Below are positions 8,090-17,348 of a DNA stretch of 47,806 nucleotides, one piece after another (the stretch's first letter is position 1; every line of letters starts with the position of its first letter). The notes under the pieces are model-generated. The model searched no databases, was not told the origin of the DNA, and was given only the letters and a program-made list of their open reading frames with translations. Made by a program: the position numbers and the translations under genes. The stretch is from an uncultured SAR86 cluster bacterium (GTDB lineage: Bacteria > Pseudomonadota > Gammaproteobacteria > Magnimaribacterales > Magnimaribacteraceae). The stretch covers positions 1-47,806 of the forward strand of contig CALIUO010000001.1 of NCBI GenBank assembly GCA_938048695.1, read 5' to 3'.

Positions 8090-8955
8090 TGGATATAGTT
8101 AGTATTAATGAAGTAGGTCCAAGGGACGGTCTGCAGAATATCAAGAATATTCTTTCCGTAGATGAAAGATTAAAGCTAATAAGATCTTTAGAAGAAGCGG
8201 GAATAAAGTTAATAGAAATAGGTAGTTTTGTAAGTCATAAAGCAGTTCCGGCAATGAGTGACACAGATGAATTAATATCTCAATTGGGTAATATCGAAAA
8301 TTACTCTGTTCTAATACCGAATGAGAAAGGTCTGGATAAAGCTAAAAATAATGGAGTAAAAGAGATTTGTACTGTTCTTTGTGTAACAGACAGCATGAAT
8401 AAAAAAAATATTAATCAAACAGTAAAAGAAACTCTTAGGGATTTAAAAAAAATATTTCTAGAAACAAAAGATAGCGGTATACGTTCGAAATGTTACGTAT
8501 CAGTAGCGTTTTATTGCCCATATGAAGGCAAAGTAGATTCATGTTATGTAGAGGATGTAATTGGATTGCTGTTAGATTATAAAGCTGACGAGATTGTCAT
8601 AGCGGATACTATTGGCGCAGCGAATCCTAGAGAAGTCAAAAAACTTTTATCTTCAATAATAAATAACTATAAAGATATTAATATGTCGTGCCATTTTCAT
8701 GACACTCGTGCACTTGGATTGGCGAACGTATATGCCAGTCTCGATGCCGGTATAAAAAAATTTGATTCGTGTATTGGCGGTCTAGGAGGTTGTCCATTCG
8801 CTCCAAATTCATCAGGAAATCTTGCCACCGAAGATCTTGTTAGTATGTTAGAAATGATGAATATCACAACAGGTGTTAATTTAGATAAATTAATTTCTTC
8901 CAGGGAACTGGCTTCTGAATTTACACATATGTCCCTTAAGGGACGAATGATCTAA
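8089..8955 (+). CDS. HMG-CoA lyase-like DRE-TIM metallolyase
   Basis: HMG-CoA lyase splits 3-hydroxy-3-methylglutaryl-CoA into acetyl-CoA and acetoacetate; relatives cleave other 3-hydroxy-3-alkyl acyl-CoAs. The 288-residue protein keeps the active-site set known from the human enzyme: R12-D13 in VGPRDGLQN, the metal ligands H202 and H204 in CHFHDT, the signature cysteine C235 in GLGGCPFAP, and N244. The segment after the cysteine reads NSSGN instead of the usual GATGN, a small deviation. It closes the coupled VOC-hydrolase-lyase operon. Leucine catabolism is the default role, but no methylcrotonyl-CoA carboxylase or isovaleryl-CoA dehydrogenase lies beside it, so a different branched acyl-CoA is equally possible. 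Confidence 0.88.
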   Translation: MDIVSINEVGPRDGLQNIKNILSVDERLKLIRSLEEAGIKLIEIGSFVSHKAVPAMSDTDELISQLGNIENYSVLIPNEKGLDKAKNNGVKEICTVLCVTDSMNKKNINQTVKETLRDLKKIFLETKDSGIRSKCYVSVAFYCPYEGKVDSCYVEDVIGLLLDYKADEIVIADTIGAANPREVKKLLSSIINNYKDINMSCHFHDTRALGLANVYASLDAGIKKFDSCIGGLGGCPFAPNSSGNLATEDLVSMLEMMNITTGVNLDKLISSRELASEFTHMSLKGRMI

Positions 8956-9128
8956 TACTGTCTTTTGTAACAAAAACAGGTGTTTAAAATCTTATCTTAA
9001 ATATTCTCTTATCCTAGATATAGGTGTTTTATATCTCTAAAGCACTATATTGAGTTATTATATGTTCGTATAATATATATTATGTTAAATTGTATACTTA
9101 TCAACAATTCTATACATATAGTTATAGA
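8956..9128. other. Longest intergenic stretch, between convergent genes
   Basis: This 173-base gap lies between the ends of the lyase and phoD genes. A weak hairpin (CTGTCTTTTGT with ACAAAAACAG, 8959-8979, one bulge) follows the lyase stop but lacks a proper T tract. The rest is extremely AT-rich, with runs such as TATAATATATATTATG. No convincing gene, tRNA, repeat or standard terminator is visible. Confidence 0.5.
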
Positions 9129-10712
9129 TTAAGTGCTATAAGGTTTGTTGTGCTCTACTCTGAACTGATAAGGCTCTAATAGATCATATTGTTGTGATTT
9201 CACTGTTGATATGAACTTAAACGATACGTCTATATACTCTTCCGTAATATCCATGCTTACATAACCTTTATGCCTGCCATTCATCCACATTAAGTCTTTG
9301 TTTTCATCTACAAATGCTTTTTCAACAACTTCTGTTAACTCGCCTAGACTGTCGCCGAGACTCGGTGAAGAAATAGCAGGCGCCCCTACCTCTATCCCTT
9401 TAAACTGGTTTTTTTCATCATATAGATTTGAAAACCATGCGTTGTGTGAATCTCCTGCTAGGATTACATTTGATTGAGATTGCGAAATAATCTCATAAAA
9501 TTTCTCCCTTTCTAGTGGATATCCATCCCATTGATCAGTGTTAATTGGTACTTTTTCACCCGCCAACTGTTTTGATAGATACGATCTAGAACTGTCTAAT
9601 TTATCTGATTTAAAAATTCTAGGTAAGTACTTCGGTCCAATCAAAAGTTGTTGTCCAAATATAGACCATTTGAATTCTATATCTATTTTTTTACTAACCC
9701 AATTTAGCTGCTCATTTCCTAATAAGGCCCTAGGTTTTAGTAAATCTTTTTTAAAATTTTCTTTATCCAGTATTTGGTCTTTTATATAAGAACTTATTTC
9801 TAATTGTTTATCTCTTCCATATAATCTTGTATCCAACATTACTAGGTTTATTAACTTTCCTATTGAAAATTTTCTCCATATTTTATCTTTTGCACCATTC
9901 TCTCTTATAGGCATCCATTCATAATAAGCTTTTACGGCATTATTTTTTCTATCTTCAAACGAGCCTTCACCTCTATTATGATTTTGAGCACCTGTTTTCC
10001 AAGTATCGTTAGTTATTTCGTGGTCGTCCCAGACAACTATCATGGGCTTGGATTTATGCAGTTGCTGTAAATCTTTATCACTTCTGTAAGTTGCATATCT
10101 TTGGCGATAATCATCCAGAGAAACAATCTCATTAGATGGATTTACCACTCTCCCCATTTTTTTTGCATCCGAAGATGCATATCCCTTCCTGCTATATTCA
10201 TAAAGGTAGTCCCCTAGATGAAGCACTAAATCAACTTCCTTATCGTTAGCCATTTCTTTATAAGCATTAAAGTAACCAGCTGGATAATTTGAGCAGCTGC
10301 AAAAAGCTATATTATATTTTTCAGGGTTTTGAATTGGTAATGTGGCTGTTATACCTATATCAGAATGAATATCGTGTGATTTAAATCTGTAGTAGATTTT
10401 TTTTGCATTATATTCAAGTGGTATCTTTGCATCTACTTTAACAGTGAAATCATCTATTGGTTTTGCTTTAGCAAATCCGCTTGTTATTATTTTATTAAAA
10501 GTAGTATCTGGCGAGACTTCCCAAATAACTGCTTTTTCGACACGCTCTTCGGTTGATATTTTTGTCCAAAGGATAACTTGGTGATTAGTAGGATCTCCGC
10601 TTGCTACTCCATAATCAAAAGAAAGGTTTACTTTTTTATTCGATGCTATTAATTTGAAAGATAATGAGGAGAGAAAAAACAGTAAACTTCTAATAAATAA
10701 TCTTCTATTCAT
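9129..10712 (-). CDS. phoD: PhoD-type alkaline phosphatase / phosphodiesterase
   Basis: PhoD enzymes are Tat-exported, calcium- and iron-dependent phosphatases that release phosphate from organic mono- and diesters in the periplasm. The 527-residue protein starts MNRRLFIRS followed by a hydrophobic stretch, a plausible twin-arginine signal. The N-terminal domain begins FDYGVASGDPTNHQVILWTK, typical of PhoD. Metal-binding motifs are visible: HLGDYLYEY, VVWDDHE and ILAGDSHNAW. The gene is single, with a short AT-rich promoter region (10713-10767). No recognisable Pho box was found there, so phosphate control is only assumed from the family. Length and motifs look intact. Confidence 0.93.
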   Translation of the reverse strand: MNRRLFIRSLLFFLSSLSFKLIASNKKVNLSFDYGVASGDPTNHQVILWTKISTEERVEKAVIWEVSPDTTFNKIITSGFAKAKPIDDFTVKVDAKIPLEYNAKKIYYRFKSHDIHSDIGITATLPIQNPEKYNIAFCSCSNYPAGYFNAYKEMANDKEVDLVLHLGDYLYEYSRKGYASSDAKKMGRVVNPSNEIVSLDDYRQRYATYRSDKDLQQLHKSKPMIVVWDDHEITNDTWKTGAQNHNRGEGSFEDRKNNAVKAYYEWMPIRENGAKDKIWRKFSIGKLINLVMLDTRLYGRDKQLEISSYIKDQILDKENFKKDLLKPRALLGNEQLNWVSKKIDIEFKWSIFGQQLLIGPKYLPRIFKSDKLDSSRSYLSKQLAGEKVPINTDQWDGYPLEREKFYEIISQSQSNVILAGDSHNAWFSNLYDEKNQFKGIEVGAPAISSPSLGDSLGELTEVVEKAFVDENKDLMWMNGRHKGYVSMDITEEYIDVSFKFISTVKSQQYDLLEPYQFRVEHNKPYST

Positions 10713-10767
10713 ATATAGAAATTATCATAAATAAAGTTTGATTAATTTTTTTTTAAATTTCTAGAAT

Positions 10768-10792
10768 AAAAAAAGGACTTGTATGCAAGCCC
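10768..10792 (-). terminator. Rho-independent terminator of the methyltransferase gene
   Basis: Read on the minus strand, GGGCTTG (10792-10786) pairs with CAAGTCC (10781-10775, one G-U pair) around a CATA loop and is followed by seven T residues. It lies 20 bases after the stop codon at 10813, and separates this gene from phoD. Confidence 0.82.
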
Positions 10793-10812
10793 TTTTTTTA
10801 ATCCGTACAATC

Positions 10813-11886
10813 TTAGTTGTTGGCCTGGAAAACTAAGTTACTAGTCGTTTCTGCTGCTAGATTAACACTTGAAAATCCGGCTTCAGAGAGTAATCCCATC
10901 AGTTTTTTTGGTCCCGCTTGCGGTCCCAAACCTAATCCAACAGGTTGTGCTTTGGATGCTGGAACGCATATTAAGGTTCCAAAGCCATAAAACATTGCCG
11001 CACTTGGATTATTATCGATGTTATTCTTAAGGCCATCTAAGGCCATTGGTTCAACAACCATAAAGGTTCCATCATCTGCTAATGTGTCCTTTATGGCCTT
11101 GGCTACCCCTACAGGATCTCCCATGTCATGCCATGCATCAAAAATGCAAGCCAAATCATAAGATTCTTTAGGTATTGCTTCAGCGTCAGATACAAAAAAT
11201 TCTAAATTAGACAGTCCTTTTTCTGCAGCTCTTTTTTTAGCTTCTTCGATGGAAGGTCCATGAAAATCAAAGGCGTGTATAGTTGAATTTGGATACTGTT
11301 CTGCCATTAACATTGAAGAAGTACCTAGACCACAACCAATATCAGCGACTTTAGCTCCTTTTTTAAGTTTGTCTTCAACTCCTTCCATGGCAGGAATCCA
11401 TTCATCTAAAAGATGACCTGCATATGCCGGACGAAAAAATCTTTCGGTTCCACAAAAGCAGCATTCATGATGTTCTCCCCAAGGTCTTCCGCGACCAGTT
11501 TTAAAAACCTCTACGGCAACATCCTCTTTAACAAATTGCCCCACTACACCCTGGACTAAACCTTGTATGCATGTAGGCTCATTTTCTCTAGCAAATACAG
11601 CTGCTTGTTCAGGACTTAAACTGAACTGATTTGTATCGTCATGATAAGTGACGTACCCCCTTCCGGCATTTGAAGAAAGCCACTCTAATAAATAACGCTC
11701 ATCGACATTCGATTCTTTTGCTATTTCCTCTGCAGTAGCAGGACCTAGCTTATCCATAGCCCTATAAGCACCAGTTTGGTCTCCCAGATATGACATCATG
11801 ATTGCCATAGAGCCTGCAACATCATTGAATACGTTGCCAAATAACTCCATTAGCTTTTCATGATTTACTTCTGTTGTTGAATTCAT
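10813..11886 (-). CDS. Class I SAM-dependent methyltransferase with N-terminal winged-helix-like domain
   Basis: The start at 11886 (MNSTTEVNHEK) gives 357 residues and has GGAG seven bases upstream; the frame also runs back to a TTG at 11907, which is less likely. Residues about 20-95 resemble the helix-turn-helix dimerisation domain common in O- and C-methyltransferases (YRAMDKLGPATAEEIAKES). The SAM-binding motif VADIGCGLGTSS lies near residue 180, followed by HAFDFHG and FDAWHDMGDP. A cysteine-rich segment HHECCFCG sits between the domains. Acceptor molecule unknown. The gene stands alone, divergent from the CoA-transferase and closed by its own terminator. Confidence 0.82.
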   Translation of the reverse strand: MNSTTEVNHEKLMELFGNVFNDVAGSMAIMMSYLGDQTGAYRAMDKLGPATAEEIAKESNVDERYLLEWLSSNAGRGYVTYHDDTNQFSLSPEQAAVFARENEPTCIQGLVQGVVGQFVKEDVAVEVFKTGRGRPWGEHHECCFCGTERFFRPAYAGHLLDEWIPAMEGVEDKLKKGAKVADIGCGLGTSSMLMAEQYPNSTIHAFDFHGPSIEEAKKRAAEKGLSNLEFFVSDAEAIPKESYDLACIFDAWHDMGDPVGVAKAIKDTLADDGTFMVVEPMALDGLKNNIDNNPSAAMFYGFGTLICVPASKAQPVGLGLGPQAGPKKLMGLLSEAGFSSVNLAAETTSNLVFQANN

Positions 11887-11936
11887 TTTTTCACTCCATT
11901 TATACAAAAATTAAATATAACAGAAAGAATTCAAGT

Positions 11937-12008
11937 ATTGTTAGTAAAAACAATTAGATCCAAGATAGACACGGATAAGGGCTTCGAAGTATGTAGTACA
12001 ATTACCTT
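11937..12008 (+). promoter_or_regulatory. Promoter region with dyad and -10-like box close to the start codon
   Basis: ATTGTT and AACAAT (11937-11942, 11949-11954) form a six-base dyad between the divergent genes. TACAAT (11997-12002) lies six bases before the ATG of the CoA-transferase gene, and no Shine-Dalgarno is present. If it is the true -10 box the mRNA would be leaderless. No good -35 box stands at standard spacing, so this is tentative. Confidence 0.3.
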
Positions 12009-13217
12009 ATGAAACCATTAAATGGAATTAAAGTTATAGACCTGACACATATGTTAGCAGGCCCATATGCTGGTATGGTCATAGCAGATCTTGGAGCTGA
12101 AGTTGTAAAAGTTGAACCTTTAAGAACCGGAGAAATGACCCGCGGTCTTCTTAAATCAGATCCAGATTACTCATTTAAAGACTTTGGTGCCTATTTTCTA
12201 ACGCTTAATAGAAATAAAAAAAGCGTATCTTTAGATCTTAAATCAGATGAAGGATTGAAAGTTTTTTATAATCTAGTTAAGTCTGCTGATGTAGTTTTAA
12301 ATAATTTTAGTGCTGGAGTAGTAAAAAAACTTAAAGTTGACTTTGATTCGTTGAAAGCGATAAATCCAAGAATCATTACCTGTTCTATAACTGGATTTGG
12401 TGAAACAGGCCCCCACTCCACAAGGCCAGCTTATGATCAGATTGTTCAAGCTTACAGTGGAGGCATGTCTATTACTGGTCCAGATGCAAATACCCCTACA
12501 AGAGCAGGTATACCAATTGGAGATTTAGGATCAGGTTTATATAGCGTAATTGGCATATTATCTGCACTCCTTTCTCGCGAGCAAACCAATAAAGGTCAGC
12601 ATATAGATATGTCGCTTTTAGATGTTCAAATATCTCTGTTAACTTATATGGCAACTATGCAGACACTTTCAAATATTGACCCCGAACCGATAGGAAATGC
12701 TCATTTTGTGCATGTTCCTTACAATAGTTTTACCACACAAAATGGCTTTGTTGTTATTGCTGTTATTACCGATGCTTTCTGGCAGGCGCTCTTAGATGTC
12801 GTTGATGTAGAAACTTTGAGAGATCCTAAATTTAGTAAATCAGTTGATAGATTAAAGAATCAAGAATTTATAGAGTTAGAGCTAAATAAAGTTCTTTCTA
12901 CTAAGCCTTCTGATTATTGGATAAAAGCATTAAATGAAGCAAAAGTTCCTTGCGGACCAATCAATACTTTCAGTCAAGCTTTAACAGATGAACAAGTTAT
13001 ACACAGAGATATGGTTGTAGAGGTTGAACATCCTGATGGAGGGAAAGTTAAAATGCCAGGAAATCCAGTAAAACTTTCTTATACAGATGAAGTTTCCTAC
13101 ACCCCTCCTCCTCATTTAGGAACTCATACAAGAGAGATTCTTAAAGAATGGGGGGATTACGATGATGACAGTATCCAAAATCTAATAGATAAAAATATTA
13201 TTCAATCAGTAAACTAA
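12009..13217 (+). CDS. Class III (CaiB/BaiF-type) acyl-CoA transferase
   Basis: Family III CoA-transferases move CoA between carboxylic acids through an aspartyl-CoA intermediate. The 402-residue protein shows all landmarks: the N-terminal LNGIKVIDLTHMLAGPYAGM, VVKVEP, SLDLKSDEG, SITGFGETGP, and the catalytic aspartate D172 in IPIGDLGSG. The C-terminal NPVKLS and HLGTHTREIL are also typical. Substrate cannot be read from the sequence; family members act on formyl/oxalyl-, carnitine, mesaconyl/succinyl- or steroid CoA esters. The gene appears to be monocistronic on the plus strand, and its 3' end overlaps a possible small ORF on the other strand. Confidence 0.92.
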   Translation: MKPLNGIKVIDLTHMLAGPYAGMVIADLGAEVVKVEPLRTGEMTRGLLKSDPDYSFKDFGAYFLTLNRNKKSVSLDLKSDEGLKVFYNLVKSADVVLNNFSAGVVKKLKVDFDSLKAINPRIITCSITGFGETGPHSTRPAYDQIVQAYSGGMSITGPDANTPTRAGIPIGDLGSGLYSVIGILSALLSREQTNKGQHIDMSLLDVQISLLTYMATMQTLSNIDPEPIGNAHFVHVPYNSFTTQNGFVVIAVITDAFWQALLDVVDVETLRDPKFSKSVDRLKNQEFIELELNKVLSTKPSDYWIKALNEAKVPCGPINTFSQALTDEQVIHRDMVVEVEHPDGGKVKMPGNPVKLSYTDEVSYTPPPHLGTHTREILKEWGDYDDDSIQNLIDKNIIQSVN

Positions 13218-13316
13218 TATATATTTATCTAATACATAAGCTGCTATCGCAATAAAAATAGTGACTAATGCTAAAAAAAGTAACAAGGTTTTAAATTTAA
13301 ATTCTTTTTCTTTCAT
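13206..13316 (-). CDS. Possible 36-residue single-helix membrane microprotein
   Basis: A short ORF on the minus strand encodes a basic, charged N-terminus (MKEKEFKFKT), one hydrophobic helix (LLLFLALVTIFIAIAAYVL) and a short tail DKYILVY. This N-in topology is typical of small membrane proteins. It fills the otherwise empty gap between the CoA-transferase and infA and overlaps the former by 12 bases. There is no strong ribosome-binding site, so it may be chance in AT-rich DNA. Confidence 0.35.
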   Translation of the reverse strand: MKEKEFKFKTLLLFLALVTIFIAIAAYVLDKYILVY

Positions 13317-13361
13317 GTTTTGCTTTAGTAATTGGGCTATCTGTAAGAAAATGTATTATAT

Positions 13362-13580
13362 ATGGCAAAACAAGATTTAATAGAAATGGATGGAGAGGTA
13401 ATAGAAACTCTCCCAAACACAACTTTTAGAGTTAAGTTAGACAATGATCATGTTGTTACTGCTCACATTTCCGGGAAAATGCGCAAGCATTACATAAGAA
13501 TACTTACAGGAGATAAGGTAAAAGTTGAAATCACCCCATATGATTTGTCCAAAGGAAGAATTATCTTTAGAGAAAGATAG
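13362..13580 (+). CDS. infA: Translation initiation factor IF-1
   Basis: IF-1 binds the A site of the 30S subunit and helps IF-2 and IF-3 select the start codon. The 72-residue protein has exactly the family length and the S1-like OB-fold sequence: [51 protein letters not shown]. It differs little from the Escherichia coli protein. No clear Shine-Dalgarno precedes the ATG. Only three bases separate its stop from that of the convergent serine hydrolase gene, and no terminator was found between them. Confidence 0.98.
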   Translation: MAKQDLIEMDGEVIETLPNTTFRVKLDNDHVVTAHISGKMRKHYIRILTGDKVKVEITPYDLSKGRIIFRER

Positions 13581-13583
13581 AAC

Positions 13584-14750
13584 TTATAAATTATAGAGTT
13601 TAATCATTATTGCTGTAAGCAAAGCAAATTTATGTTGGTCTGCTTCAGGAGTCCAGGCTTTATCTGAAGCGCTTTGAATCACAATAATTGTTTCTGTCGG
13701 AGGATCTATCCATATCATTTGCCCAAAAATACCTTGAGCATAATAAGATTTATAAGGAGGACCGCTTAACCACCACTGGTATCCATAATGTCTGTAAGCT
13801 TTCGAAGCTTTTGTAGAATCTCTAATCCAATTTTTTGGAAGAACTTCAGTGCCATTAAGTAATTTTCCTTGTTTCAAAGCAAAAATACCAATGCGTGCAT
13901 AATCCTTCAAAGTTGCATAAATACAGCAACCACCCAATTCATCTAAGAAAGTATTATCCAGAGCCCAATGGGCGTCAGATTCCATTCCAAAAGGTTTCCA
14001 TATCTTACTTTCAAGATAATTTGAAAGATTACTGCCAACAGCTGAGCGAACTATTCCACCAATAAGGTTGCTTTCAGCGGTGTTATAGTTGAATTTCCTT
14101 CCAGGTTTGTGCGCCGTATCTAATTTTGATAAATATTTATAAAGATCTGAAGAGTTTAAACCGGCGGCTAAGTTTACATCTGAATAAGGGTCATCATAGT
14201 CTTCATTCCACTTAATTCCAGAAGACATTTGAAGAATGTGTTTAATAGAAATTTTATCGTAATTACTTCCAGATAATTCGGGCAGATATTTAGTTACTGG
14301 GTCTTTGATATTTTTTATGAAACCATCTTTTATTGCAGCACCGAGAAGCATAGAAGTAATAGACTTTGTTACAGAAAAGGAAATCCATTTAGAGTTTTCA
14401 TCATTTCCAAAATGGTAGTGCTCATAGAGTATGTTGCCTCTTCTAACTATCATCATTCCTGCAACATTAAATTTTTTGTTGTAGTCTTCTAATGAGTAAG
14501 TCTTGCCCTTATGTTCGTAACTAATTTGTGAAAAATCTAATAATAAGTAATTTAAGGGATAAGGACTTGGGCTTTTATTAATTATTCGTGAGGGAACAAA
14601 ATTGAAACCATTCTTAAAACCATTAATCTTCTGAGTTTTGTCCCAAAAAAGAATGGACTGGTTAGGCTTCGTTGGGTTAGAAATAGAATCATCAGAAAAG
14701 TGATAAATCGAAAAAGAAAGGAGGAGACAGATTAAGGTGACTCTATTCAA
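13584..14750 (-). CDS. Exported serine hydrolase of the beta-lactamase/PBP family
   Basis: The 388-residue protein has an N-terminal hydrophobic segment (ICLLLSFSIYHF) suggesting export. The active-site SxxK is SVTK (S126-K129) in ISFSVTKSITSMLLG; the second motif is Y-N-T in FNYNTAESN. GYQWWLSG and IFGQMIWIDP near the end match class C-like esterases and 6-aminohexanoate-oligomer hydrolase relatives more than true beta-lactamases. The C-terminal KTG-like motif is not standard. The start overlaps the clpA stop (ATGA), so it ends the icd-clpS-clpA chain. Substrate unknown: peptide, ester or amide. Confidence 0.85.
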   Translation of the reverse strand: MNRVTLICLLLSFSIYHFSDDSISNPTKPNQSILFWDKTQKINGFKNGFNFVPSRIINKSPSPYPLNYLLLDFSQISYEHKGKTYSLEDYNKKFNVAGMMIVRRGNILYEHYHFGNDENSKWISFSVTKSITSMLLGAAIKDGFIKNIKDPVTKYLPELSGSNYDKISIKHILQMSSGIKWNEDYDDPYSDVNLAAGLNSSDLYKYLSKLDTAHKPGRKFNYNTAESNLIGGIVRSAVGSNLSNYLESKIWKPFGMESDAHWALDNTFLDELGGCCIYATLKDYARIGIFALKQGKLLNGTEVLPKNWIRDSTKASKAYRHYGYQWWLSGPPYKSYYAQGIFGQMIWIDPPTETIIVIQSASDKAWTPEADQHKFALLTAIMIKLYNL

Positions 14751-17005
14751 CTTTTTATCTTCTCTTTTTGCTTAAAATTTTCTTTAAATTCAATCGATAT
14801 CTTGCCGTTTTTTAACTCGACGTAAGCAGTACCCCCTGCTTTAGATAATTTACCAAAAAGAATTTCTTCAGCTAATACCGTTTTAATACTGTCTTGAATT
14901 AGTCTTTGCATAGGCCTAGCACCCATATTTTTATCATATCCGTTTTCCAACAACCATTCGCGTACTTCTTCCGAAACATCGAGTTGTACCTTTTGCGCAT
15001 CTAATTGGACTTGTAACTCAACCAAGAACTTATCTACGACTGTCTTAATAACTTCAGTTGGCAATGGATTAAATTGGATTATTCCATCTAATCTATTCCT
15101 AAATTCTGGAGAAAAGGTCTTTTTAATCATTTCAGTGGCATCACTCGAATGATCTTGAGACTGAAATCCCATACTTGCCCTACTCATATCCTGAGCTCCA
15201 GTATTCGTTGTCATTATTACAATAGTATTTCTAAAATCAGCTTTTCTACCATTGTTATCTGTTAGTGTTCCATGATCCATAACCTGTAAAAGTATGTTAA
15301 AAACTTCAGGATGTGCCTTTTCTATTTCGTCTAAAAGTATTACTGAATGTGGGTGTTTATTAACAGACTCTGTCAGCAATCCTCCCTGATCATAGCCCAC
15401 GTAGCCTGGAGGAGCTCCAATGAGTCTCGATACAGTATGTCTTTCCATATATTCAGACATATCAAATCTAACAAATTCTATTCCCATTATAGAGGCGAGT
15501 TGTTTACTGACTTCGGTTTTACCAACTCCAGTAGGTCCAGAAAAAAGAAAAGATCCGACTGGTTTTTCATCTACTCTTAGGCCAGCTCTTGCAAGTTTGA
15601 TTGAAGAAGCGAGACTTTCTACTGCTTCATCTTGACCAAATATTACTCTCTTTAAATTTTCCTCTAATTTTTCTAATGATTTCTTATCTGAAGATGAGAC
15701 TGTTTTTTCTGGAATTCTAGCAATAGATGCAACTATCTTTTCAATATCTAGTTCGTTGATAGTTTTCTTTCTTTTCGATGAAGGTACTAATTTTTGTCTT
15801 GCTCCTGCTTCATCAACAACATCAATCGCTTTATCTGGAAGAAATCTATCATTTATGTGCTTAGAAGATAAAGATGCTGCAGCTTTTAGAGAACCTTCCG
15901 TATATTTAATTTCATGATGTTCTTCAAAACGCTCTTTTAAGCCTTTTAGTATATTAAAAGTCTCATCTATAGACGGTTCACTTACTTCAACTTTTTGAAA
16001 TCTTCTTGATAGAGCCCTATCCTTTTCAAAGATACCTCTAAATTCTTTGTAGGTGGTTGATCCAACAAACTGCAAGCCTCTTTTTGCTAAAGCAGGTTTA
16101 AGAAGATTAGAAGCATCCATTACTCCCCCAGAAGTAGCCCCAGCTCCAATGATAGTGTGAATTTCGTCTATAAAAAGAATCGCAGATTTATCTTCTTCTA
16201 GTTCTTTTATAACTGCCTTCAGTCTTTCTTCAAAATCTCCTCTATATTTAGTTCCTGCTAATAAAGCCCCCATATCTAAAGAGTAAATAACGCTTTCTTT
16301 AATTAAATCTGGTACTTTATTTTCTGTAATCAACTTTGCAAGTCCTTCTGCTATGGCTGTCTTTCCAACACCTGACTCCCCAACCAATAGAGGATTGTTT
16401 TTACTTCGTCTTGCTAAAATCTGAACAACCCTTTCAATTTCGGCTGATCTTCCAATCAGAGGGTCAATTCTGCCTTCCAATGCCTCTTTATTTAAATTAG
16501 TTGCATATTGCTCCAGGGCATTATTCGAGTCTGGTTCATTAGATTCTTCGTTTTCAATGTTTGTAGAGGTTTCTGAGTCTGTTTTTCCATGACTTAAATA
16601 AGAGACGGCATCTAATCGGGTTAATCCAAGCTGTTCAAGAAGAAAAACACTCTGGGATTCTTTTTCACTAAATATAGCAACCAAAACATTGCTGCCTTTT
16701 ACTTCAGTTTTTCCTGAAGACTGGACGTGGAAAACAGCCCTCTGAATAACTCTTTGGAAACCCAAAGTTGGCTGAATATCAATCTCAGTTTCATTTGAAA
16801 TTTTAGGAGTGGTAGAACCAATGAATTCCTCTAGATCAACCTTAAGCGAATCTATGTTTACATTGTTTGATGCTAATAAATTTATTGCATCCTTATTATC
16901 TAGCAGCGCCAGAAGAAGATGTTCTACAGTAACAAATTCATGTTTTTGCTCCTGGGCCAACTTAAAGGCGCTATTTAAATTTTGCTCTAATTCTTGATTA
17001 ATCAT
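14747..17005 (-). CDS. clpA: ATP-dependent Clp protease ATPase subunit ClpA
   Basis: ClpA is the AAA+ unfoldase that feeds substrates into ClpP. The start at 17005 ([14 protein letters not shown]) aligns with the E. coli start and gives 752 residues, close to the usual 758; the frame runs 24 bases further upstream, but that extension is not conserved. The N-domain ([14 protein letters not shown]) binds ClpS. The first AAA module has Walker [14 protein letters not shown], the second [12 protein letters not shown], with FIDEIHT and [12 protein letters not shown] as Walker B. The start codon lies inside the clpS end (8-base overlap), so translation is coupled. No clpP is in the window. Confidence 0.97.
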   Translation of the reverse strand: MINQELEQNLNSAFKLAQEQKHEFVTVEHLLLALLDNKDAINLLASNNVNIDSLKVDLEEFIGSTTPKISNETEIDIQPTLGFQRVIQRAVFHVQSSGKTEVKGSNVLVAIFSEKESQSVFLLEQLGLTRLDAVSYLSHGKTDSETSTNIENEESNEPDSNNALEQYATNLNKEALEGRIDPLIGRSAEIERVVQILARRSKNNPLLVGESGVGKTAIAEGLAKLITENKVPDLIKESVIYSLDMGALLAGTKYRGDFEERLKAVIKELEEDKSAILFIDEIHTIIGAGATSGGVMDASNLLKPALAKRGLQFVGSTTYKEFRGIFEKDRALSRRFQKVEVSEPSIDETFNILKGLKERFEEHHEIKYTEGSLKAAASLSSKHINDRFLPDKAIDVVDEAGARQKLVPSSKRKKTINELDIEKIVASIARIPEKTVSSSDKKSLEKLEENLKRVIFGQDEAVESLASSIKLARAGLRVDEKPVGSFLFSGPTGVGKTEVSKQLASIMGIEFVRFDMSEYMERHTVSRLIGAPPGYVGYDQGGLLTESVNKHPHSVILLDEIEKAHPEVFNILLQVMDHGTLTDNNGRKADFRNTIVIMTTNTGAQDMSRASMGFQSQDHSSDATEMIKKTFSPEFRNRLDGIIQFNPLPTEVIKTVVDKFLVELQVQLDAQKVQLDVSEEVREWLLENGYDKNMGARPMQRLIQDSIKTVLAEEILFGKLSKAGGTAYVELKNGKISIEFKENFKQKEKIKS

Positions 17006-17348
17006 CTTCTTCAACTTCCTCAATGTCACTTAGAAGCGGATGACCATTCTCTTTAGCAAAGTTGTTTACTTGTGCACTTTTAGTTTCAGCCACTTCTCTT
17101 GTAAAGATACCACAAACTCCCTTACCATGTGTATGAACCGCTAACATTATTTGTTGAGCTTTATCACCATCAAAACCAAAAAATATTTGAAGGACATAAA
17201 CCACAAACTCCATTGGAGTGTAGTCATCGTTAAGTAAAATTACTCTGTATAAGGGGGGTTTTTTTACTTTAGGCTTTTCTAAAGTAGCAACTGAAGATGT
17301 TTCTCTATTATTGTCTTCTTGGTCTTTATTCTTATTTTCTAAAAGCAT
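16998..17348 (-). CDS. clpS: Clp protease adaptor ClpS
   Basis: ClpS hands N-degron proteins to ClpA. The 116-residue protein has a flexible charged N-terminal tail and then the conserved core: [31 protein letters not shown] and TREVAETK. The acidic end (EEVEEDD) overlaps the clpA start. Its own start overlaps the icd stop by one base (TAATG), so icd, clpS, clpA and the serine hydrolase form one overlapping unit. Confidence 0.97.
   Translation of the reverse strand: MLLENKNKDQEDNNRETSSVATLEKPKVKKPPLYRVILLNDDYTPMEFVVYVLQIFFGFDGDKAQQIMLAVHTHGKGVCGIFTREVAETKSAQVNNFAKENGHPLLSDIEEVEEDD

Noticed and set aside
9040-9128. Tiny ORF and TATAAT-like boxes in the intergenic stretch
   Set aside because: The region is almost pure A and T, so such boxes and a 16-codon ORF are expected by chance, and both neighbouring genes end here.
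10713-10767. Pho box upstream of phoD
   Set aside because: No CTGTCAT-type repeats were found on either strand in the AT-rich promoter region, so phosphate control is not claimed.
15347-15635. Open frames opposite clpA, and similar long antisense frames opposite icd, nqrB, metH and etfA
   Set aside because: They mirror the codon pattern of strongly recognisable genes, have no start signals and show no protein-like motifs.
17006-17029. Upstream start of clpA giving eight extra residues (MTLRKLKK)
   Set aside because: The conserved ClpA start is MINQELE at 17005. The extension lies within clpS coding sequence and is not typical of the family.
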